Assembly (NCBI GenBank): GCA_934754975.1
Contig: CAKVKI010000067.1
Coordinates: forward strand, 1 to 11,170
DNA from: an uncultured Alistipes sp.
Lineage (GTDB): Bacteria > Bacteroidota > Bacteroidia > Bacteroidales > Rikenellaceae
Length of the DNA stretch: 11,170 nucleotides
Reading direction: 5' to 3'
The notes beneath the pieces were generated by a model. That model was given only the letters and a program-made list of their open reading frames with translations, made no database searches and was not told where the DNA came from. The position numbers and the translations under genes were made by a program. Below are positions 7,789-11,170 of the stretch, one piece after another. Numbering within the stretch: position 1 is the first letter of the stretch; the number at the start of each line of letters is the position of its first letter.

Positions 7789-8004
7789 TGCGATTTGTTT
7801 GTAATTAATTGATATGTAATTGAATAATGCGTCGCTTGCGTTCGGTTTTTAGAACTCTGCAAAAGATTTGTTACGGAAACTTTGACAATCCCCGATAAAT
7901 TATACATGCCGGCATATGAAGGTCGAATCGTGTCGGCACTGGTCCCGCCATAAAAAATCGCTGATATTCAACTCTTTTTAACGCAAACAAACCCTCCATA
8001 TATG

Positions 8005-8043
8005 AAAATAAAGGATAAAAGATTTGTGCATATCCTTTATTTT
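8005..8043. repeat. Perfect 13-bp inverted repeat centred on the -33 box
   Basis: AAAATAAAGGATA (8005-8017) and TATCCTTTATTTT (8031-8043) are exact reverse complements separated by 13 nt. The spacer contains the TTTG -33 element (8023-8026), so the dyad centre (8024) falls on the -33 box and the right arm fills the -33/-7 spacer. It could be an operator for a dimeric regulator. A weak AU-rich hairpin is the alternative. Confidence 0.75.
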
Positions 8044-8054
8044 TAATATTTTTG
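8023..8054 (+). promoter_or_regulatory. Bacteroidetes promoter inside the invertible segment, facing upxY
   Basis: The -33 box TTTG (8023-8026) is followed by a 20-nt spacer and a perfect -7 box TATTTTTG (8047-8054, consensus TAnnTTTG). Spacing is in the range known for Bacteroides primary-sigma promoters. Transcription should begin near 8060, about 10 nt before the right inverted repeat, giving a leader of about 170 nt before upxY. In the inverted state it would lie near 7804-7835 on the - strand and fire toward the recombinase gene. Confidence 0.82.
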
Positions 8055-8069
8055 CAAGCAACATTGATG

Positions 8070-8084
8070 TCTCTTACAAAGAGA
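8070..8084 (-). repeat. Right inverted repeat (IRR) of the invertible segment
   Basis: TCTCTTACAAAGAGA is the exact reverse complement of the left repeat at 7774-7788. It lies 15 nt after the promoter -7 box, so it would be transcribed at the 5' end of the upxY leader in the ON state. A GTA/TAC triplet 4-6 nt outside the core (8088-8090 here, on the complementary strand) is shared with the left site. Confidence 0.88.
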
Positions 8085-8234
8085 CTGTACTGCAAAAATG
8101 TGAAAGTGTTCTTATGGGAGGCGCGTAAATGATTGAAAATCATTATGTTGTGTGGTTTTCGATGTCCCCATGGAATGCTTTTTTCTTAACTATACCTCCT
8201 CTTTTTCGACCTTTTTCAGTCTAAAGTCAGCACG
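8085..8234 (+). promoter_or_regulatory. upxY 5' leader with hairpin and repeated T-tracts
   Basis: This 150-nt stretch between the right repeat and upxY contains no credible ORF. It holds a 7-bp hairpin AATGATT / AATCATT (8128-8134 with 8138-8144, loop GAA). It also holds three T-tract motifs of the form CTTTTT(T)C (8178-8185, 8201-8207, 8211-8217); the last two are arranged as consecutive 10-nt units. GGGAGG (8116-8121) can pair with CCTCCT (8195-8200), bringing the T-tracts directly behind a helix. In Bacteroides capsule operons UpxY proteins act on the 5' untranslated leader, so pausing or early termination signals are expected here. The assignment of these particular elements is inference. 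Confidence 0.55.
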
Positions 8235-8780
8235 ATGAACAGTCAGGATACAACTGCCGAATGGTATGTGTTGCGTGTAACCTACCAGCGGGAACTTTCG
8301 ACGAAGGAATATCTTGACAAACTGAATATTGAAAACTTCGTACCGATACGGGTGGTGCGCCGCCGGAATTCAAAAGGCCGGTTTTTCCGGGCTTGTGAAG
8401 CCGCCGTACACAACTATATTTTCATCCGTTCGACGCGCGAGGTTATCGACAGGCTGAAAACCTTCCAACTGCCGATCCTGCGCTATGTGATGCACCAGCA
8501 AAACGGTGAGAATCAGATTATGGTGGTTCCCGAAGACCAGATGCGGAATTTTATCTCCGTCGCGGGCAATGAAGACGAACAGGTGCTTTTCATCTCGCCC
8601 GAGGAGGTCGCCTTGTCGAAAGGAGACAAGGTGCGGATTACGGGCGGCGTATTCGAAGGAGTCGAGGGTTTGCTTATGCGTGTGAAGAATTCCCGGGGGA
8701 AACGGGTCGTGGTCAAAATCGACGGCATTACGGCGGTAGCTACCGCCTCTATCCCCTCCGCATTGGTTGAAAAGATTTGA
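8235..8780 (+). CDS. upxY: UpxY-family transcription antiterminator (NusG paralogue)
   Basis: This 181-residue specialised NusG paralogue probably binds RNA polymerase at the start of the polysaccharide operon and prevents early termination. An N-terminal NGN domain (about 9-108) opens with the typical 'EWYVLRVTYQRELSTKEYLDKLNIENFVPIRVVRR', and its strand 'AVHNYIFIRSTREVIDRLK' is also characteristic. A C-terminal KOW domain (about 126-165) includes 'LSKGDKVRITGGVFEGVEGLLMRVKN'. Length fits the UpxY group. The ATG at 8235 is used because no in-frame start lies between it and the leader, and it begins just before the NGN fold. It is the first gene behind the invertible promoter, as in Bacteroides capsule loci. 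Bacteroides UpxY proteins act specifically on their own operon; the same is inferred here. Confidence 0.92.
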   Translation: MNSQDTTAEWYVLRVTYQRELSTKEYLDKLNIENFVPIRVVRRRNSKGRFFRACEAAVHNYIFIRSTREVIDRLKTFQLPILRYVMHQQNGENQIMVVPEDQMRNFISVAGNEDEQVLFISPEEVALSKGDKVRITGGVFEGVEGLLMRVKNSRGKRVVVKIDGITAVATASIPSALVEKI

Positions 8781-8828
8781 TGGACGGTCGGGTGTATCCT
8801 GATTCTAGAGATTGATTTTCTTGTTGTT

Positions 8829-9749
8829 ATGACGCCGGAATATTTGAAAGAAGTGCTGCCTTCCCTGCTGAATGCCAATTTGGCGGAGGCGACGAACATC
8901 CGCCTGCTCTCATTGGCGCGGGCGTATGCCGCACTTTGCAATCTGGCGACGTTCGATTCGCCGGACGGTGAATACGGAACCCGGGCAGCCTGGCTTCGGA
9001 AAATCAATACGCTGTTCGGCGTGCTGCGGGAGCGCTGCCGCCGGGAACCTGAGCTTGCAATGCGTGCCCGGATGGCCCACGCGATGTACACTCTCGTGTG
9101 CGAAACGATGCCTGGACGCGAACTGCAAAAGAAAAATATCTGTTTCGCTATAATGGACGAACAGGTGCAGGAGTATATGAATAACGGCGATACACAGGTT
9201 TCTTCGCTGCCTGCCGGGATGAAATCGCAGGAGCAGGCAAGCGTCTGCAACTGCCTGATCGACCTGCTTGCACCCTGCCCGGCTGCGGACGATGAATATT
9301 TGCTGTTCCTGAAGCGGCAGATTGCCGGCTGGGTCGCCGAAACGGACCGGGACGGCAGCTGGCCCGGCGTGTCGCCGGATGTCGCGCTGGAGCGTATCGC
9401 GGTGATGGACCGGTATTCCTGCATGTTCCTCGACAAAACGAATGACCAGACGGTAAAGCGGTCATTCGAATACTGGCGGAGGTCTTTGCGGGTTCCCGAA
9501 GATACGGGGAATTTCGACCCGAATTACCTTCATACGCTGGGTCGGCTGTACGATGCCTTATCGCAGGGACGCGCATGTCCCGCCGCCAAAGCCGCTGCGC
9601 AGCGGATCGCCCGCTTTATGTACGGTTACAGCCGGACTTTTCCGGCTAGGAATGATGCCTGGTTTTACTGTACGGCTTATATTATCCATTACATTGCTGA
9701 AGGGGTCGAGGCGCGACTGGAGGCAGGATTGGAACGACATATCGCATAA
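8829..9749 (+). CDS. Unrecognised helical protein in the upxZ position
   Basis: I do not recognise this 306-residue protein. It has no signal peptide or membrane segment and looks all-helical and cytoplasmic. The N-terminal half has many Leu/Ala/Arg-rich amphipathic helices ('IRLLSLARAYAALCNLA', 'ELAMRARMAHAMYTLVCETM'). A linker (about 118-135) leads to a second helical part containing 'EQASVCNCLIDLL', 'DGSWPGVSPDVALERIAVMDRYSCMFLD' (175-202), 'TVKRSFEYWRRSL' and 'NDAWFYCTAYIIHYIAEG'. It is rich in Cys (about ten). It starts 48 nt after upxY and precedes the sugar-phosphate transferase by 81 nt, so it belongs to the same operon. In Bacteroides the gene after upxY is upxZ, about 160 residues, whose product blocks UpxY proteins of other loci. 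A faint resemblance to UpxZ around 'QEQASVCNCLIDLL' is my impression only. It could be a UpxZ analogue, a fusion, or an unrelated operon-specific protein. Confidence 0.85.
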   Translation: MTPEYLKEVLPSLLNANLAEATNIRLLSLARAYAALCNLATFDSPDGEYGTRAAWLRKINTLFGVLRERCRREPELAMRARMAHAMYTLVCETMPGRELQKKNICFAIMDEQVQEYMNNGDTQVSSLPAGMKSQEQASVCNCLIDLLAPCPAADDEYLLFLKRQIAGWVAETDRDGSWPGVSPDVALERIAVMDRYSCMFLDKTNDQTVKRSFEYWRRSLRVPEDTGNFDPNYLHTLGRLYDALSQGRACPAAKAAAQRIARFMYGYSRTFPARNDAWFYCTAYIIHYIAEGVEARLEAGLERHIA

Positions 9750-9830
9750 TGAACTGACCGACGATTTCTCCCGCTTGATTGCTGTCGGTATGAAAACCTC
9801 TTCTTCCTCAGAACAAACAAATGAATCAGT

Positions 9831-11003
9831 ATGGCAATGCCTCTTTGCTACACAGTCATCATTCCCTTTTTTATTGCCCTTTTCTTAGTCGGGTGGATTC
9901 ATCCCAGGTTGGTGAAGATTGCCCTGCTGAAAAATATCGTCGACAATCCGGATGCCCGTAAATTGCAGCGTACACCGGTTCCTGTTCTGGGTGGTGTCGC
10001 CGTTTTTTTCGGTATCGTGATCGCTATCGGGTGCATGAGCGCCGTCGTGGATTGTTCCAGTTTGCCGGTCGTAATTATGGCCATGATGGCGATGCTCTAT
10101 ACCGGTACGATGGATGACATCCTGAATCTTTCCCCCTCTTTGAGGCTTCTGATTGAGATAATTGTTGTATTGCTGCTGATCTTCGTTGGCGGCTATTGCA
10201 TAAACGATTTCCACGGGTTGTGGGGTGTCGGATCGCTCTCTGTGTGGTATGCGGTACCCCTGACCGTTTTTGCAGCGGTAGGTATTATCAATGCCATTAA
10301 CCTGATGGACGGCGTTAATGGCCTTTCGTCGGGGTACTGCATCATGGCCTGTATTATGTTCGGTGCGCTGTTCCATCTTGCCGGCGACGGGGCGATGACC
10401 ATCCTTGCCGTGGTTTCGGTAGGCGCCTTGATTCCTTTCTTCCTGCATAATGTATTCGGCAAAACCTCGAAGATGTTTATCGGCGACGGCGGAACGTTGG
10501 TCATGGGGACTGTCATGTCCGTTTTCGTGATTGCAATGCTCCAAACCGGATCCCCGGTTACGGCGTATGTCGGCCCGAATGTCGGGATGGTGCCTTTTGT
10601 GCTTGCGGTGCTGTCGGTGCCCGTATTCGACACACTGCGTGTCATGTCGACCCGCATGCTGAAAGGCGCATCTCCGTTCCGTCCCGATAAAACGCATCTG
10701 CATCATATGTTCATCGACCTGGGATGTTCCCATGTCGCGACGACACTGGCTATCCTGACGCTGAATATATCGGTAGTGCTGTGCTGGTGGGGATTGGAAG
10801 TCGCAGGTTTTTCGACCGATGTTCAGTTGTATGCGGTCGTTGCTATGGGCCTGCTGGTTACTTCGGGCCTGTATCATTTCATGCAGTGGCATATACGCCG
10901 CAATACGAGATTTATGGGCATCATACGGCGGTTGGGATACAAAACCCACATCAGTCGCACGGGCGTTTTCTTCTGGCTGCAGCAGGCTATAGATAAGGTC
11001 TGA
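9831..11003 (+). CDS. WecA/MraY-family undecaprenyl-phosphate sugar-1-phosphate transferase
   Basis: This 390-residue integral membrane enzyme likely starts glycan synthesis by moving a sugar 1-phosphate (in this family usually GlcNAc or a related HexNAc) from a UDP-sugar to undecaprenyl phosphate on the cytoplasmic face. Family motifs are all visible: 'VDNPDARKLQRTPVPVLGG' (38-55), the metal-binding Asp pair in 'GTMDDILNL' (92-100), 'AINLMDGVNGLSSG' (155-168), 'MFIGDGGTLVMG' (215-226), and 'RPDKTHLHHMF' (284-294). That last His-rich loop marks the WecA rather than the MraY branch. About ten hydrophobic segments span the protein. The start at 9831 is taken; a second in-frame ATG two codons on is possible. 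It lies 81 nt after the preceding gene and 90 nt before rfbA, within the phase-variable operon. The acceptor is well supported by family; the exact sugar is not. Confidence 0.92.
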   Translation: MAMPLCYTVIIPFFIALFLVGWIHPRLVKIALLKNIVDNPDARKLQRTPVPVLGGVAVFFGIVIAIGCMSAVVDCSSLPVVIMAMMAMLYTGTMDDILNLSPSLRLLIEIIVVLLLIFVGGYCINDFHGLWGVGSLSVWYAVPLTVFAAVGIINAINLMDGVNGLSSGYCIMACIMFGALFHLAGDGAMTILAVVSVGALIPFFLHNVFGKTSKMFIGDGGTLVMGTVMSVFVIAMLQTGSPVTAYVGPNVGMVPFVLAVLSVPVFDTLRVMSTRMLKGASPFRPDKTHLHHMFIDLGCSHVATTLAILTLNISVVLCWWGLEVAGFSTDVQLYAVVAMGLLVTSGLYHFMQWHIRRNTRFMGIIRRLGYKTHISRTGVFFWLQQAIDKV

Positions 11004-11093
11004 TTTTGACATGACGGAATGTCCCGTGTTAGCCGGTTATTTACATAATATTCCTAGAAAAATTATTCTGAAATAAAACGACATAATCAAAAC

Positions 11094-11170
11094 ATGAAAG
11101 GTCTACTCTTAGCGGGCGGCAGCGGGAGCCGTTTGTATCCGATCACGAAGGGCGTAAGCAAGCAGCTTCT
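11094..11170 (+). CDS. rfbA: Glucose-1-phosphate thymidylyltransferase (5' end only)
   Basis: Only the first 25 codons and two further bases are in the window. The N-terminus '[20 protein letters not shown]' followed by VSKQL is the nucleotide-binding signature of RfbA/RmlA (usual form GGSGTRLYPxTxxxSKQLLP; here Ser replaces Thr before Arg-Leu). The enzyme makes dTDP-glucose from dTTP and glucose 1-phosphate, the first step to dTDP-rhamnose and other deoxy-sugars, in the cytoplasm. It follows the WecA-like gene after a 90-nt AT-rich gap. Its presence confirms that the operon is for surface polysaccharide. The gene continues beyond the window. Confidence 0.9.
   Translation, partial: MKGLLLAGGSGSRLYPITKGVSKQL

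Larger units (their letters stand above)
7774..8084. promoter_or_regulatory. Predicted invertible promoter segment (311 bp), sequenced in the ON orientation
   Basis: This AT-rich, gene-free segment is bounded by perfect 15-bp inverted repeats (7774-7788 and 8070-8084). It lies between a tyrosine recombinase gene and a upxY-type antiterminator, the arrangement known for phase-variable capsule loci in Bacteroides. It contains one good Bacteroidetes promoter, at 8023-8054 on the + strand, pointing at upxY. I found no TAnnTTTG on the opposite strand, so inversion should leave upxY without a promoter. The segment also holds a 13-bp perfect dyad (8005-8043) and a 10-bp palindrome ATGCCGGCAT (7906-7915). 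No convincing ORF lies inside it. Inversion itself is inferred from the architecture and not observed. Confidence 0.82.

Noticed and set aside
7820..7850. Possible terminator between the recombinase and the promoter (GCGTCGCTTGCGTTCGG followed by TTTTT)
   Set aside because: The best stem is only three to four pairs (CGC-TT-GCG type), so the T-run alone does not make a terminator.
7871..8143. A 90-codon open frame on the - strand across the invertible segment
   Set aside because: It crosses the right repeat, so inversion would break it. Its sequence has no recognisable domain, and AT-rich DNA of this kind readily gives such frames.
6560..8780. Recombinase as part of an integrated conjugative element or transposon with attachment sites
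   Set aside because: No flanking direct repeats, tRNA gene or mobilisation genes are seen, and the inverted repeats lie on one side of the gene around a promoter, which fits an invertase better.
9885..11012. A 375-codon open frame on the - strand opposite the WecA-like gene
   Set aside because: It is His/Gln/Arg-rich with no recognisable motif and lies fully opposite a gene with all WecA-family motifs.
11004..11093. Possible internal promoter before rfbA
   Set aside because: The gap is AT-rich, but the nearest -7 candidate (TTATTCTG) departs from TAnnTTTG and no matched -33 box is present. A weak 5-bp GACAT/ATGTC hairpin is not enough to call a terminator.

Overview
The window looks like a chromosome segment from a GC-rich Bacteroidales gut bacterium. 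An Alistipes-like member is my best guess. The signs are high-GC coding regions with AT-rich gaps, genes without clear Shine-Dalgarno sequences, a Bacteroidetes-type promoter (TTTG / TAnnTTTG), MacB/FtsX-type permeases ending in 'NP..(S/M)(V/I)K(S/T)E', a porin O/P-family protein, and a UpxY-type antiterminator. The genus is inferred. All genes are on the + strand.

Left part (1-3790): the end of an ABC transporter operon. It holds the C-terminal end of one MacB/FtsX-like permease, a complete 815-residue paralogue 5 nt later, and the matching ATPase, closed by a strong intrinsic terminator at 3764-3789. Middle part (3973-6376): a two-gene unit made of an outer-membrane porin of the phosphate-selective porin O/P family and, 18 nt later, a YeiH-type (putative sulfate exporter) inner-membrane protein. 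It is closed by a hairpin at 6351-6376.

Right part (about 6400-11170): the start of what looks like a phase-variable surface polysaccharide locus. A Bacteroidetes-type tyrosine recombinase (6560-7771) is followed, 2 nt after its stop codon, by a 15-bp sequence that recurs in perfect inverted orientation at 8070-8084. The two copies bound a 311-bp AT-rich segment (7774-8084). That segment carries a consensus Bacteroidetes promoter (8023-8054) pointing right, so the sequenced orientation appears to be ON. A leader of about 170 nt with a hairpin and repeated T-tracts leads to a UpxY/NusG-like antiterminator (8235-8780). Next come an unrecognised 306-residue protein in the slot where upxZ sits in Bacteroides loci, a WecA/MraY-family sugar-phosphate transferase, and the first 25 codons of rfbA (dTDP-glucose synthesis).

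The proposed logic is as follows. The recombinase flips the promoter; when ON, transcription starts just inside the right repeat; the UpxY homologue lets RNA polymerase read through the long operon; the WecA-like enzyme loads the first sugar phosphate on undecaprenyl phosphate; and RfbA starts nucleotide-sugar supply. When OFF, the same promoter would point into the 3' end of the recombinase gene as antisense. The least described parts are the palindromic recombination core, a perfect 13-bp dyad centred on the -33 element of the invertible promoter, the leader architecture, and the 306-residue protein.
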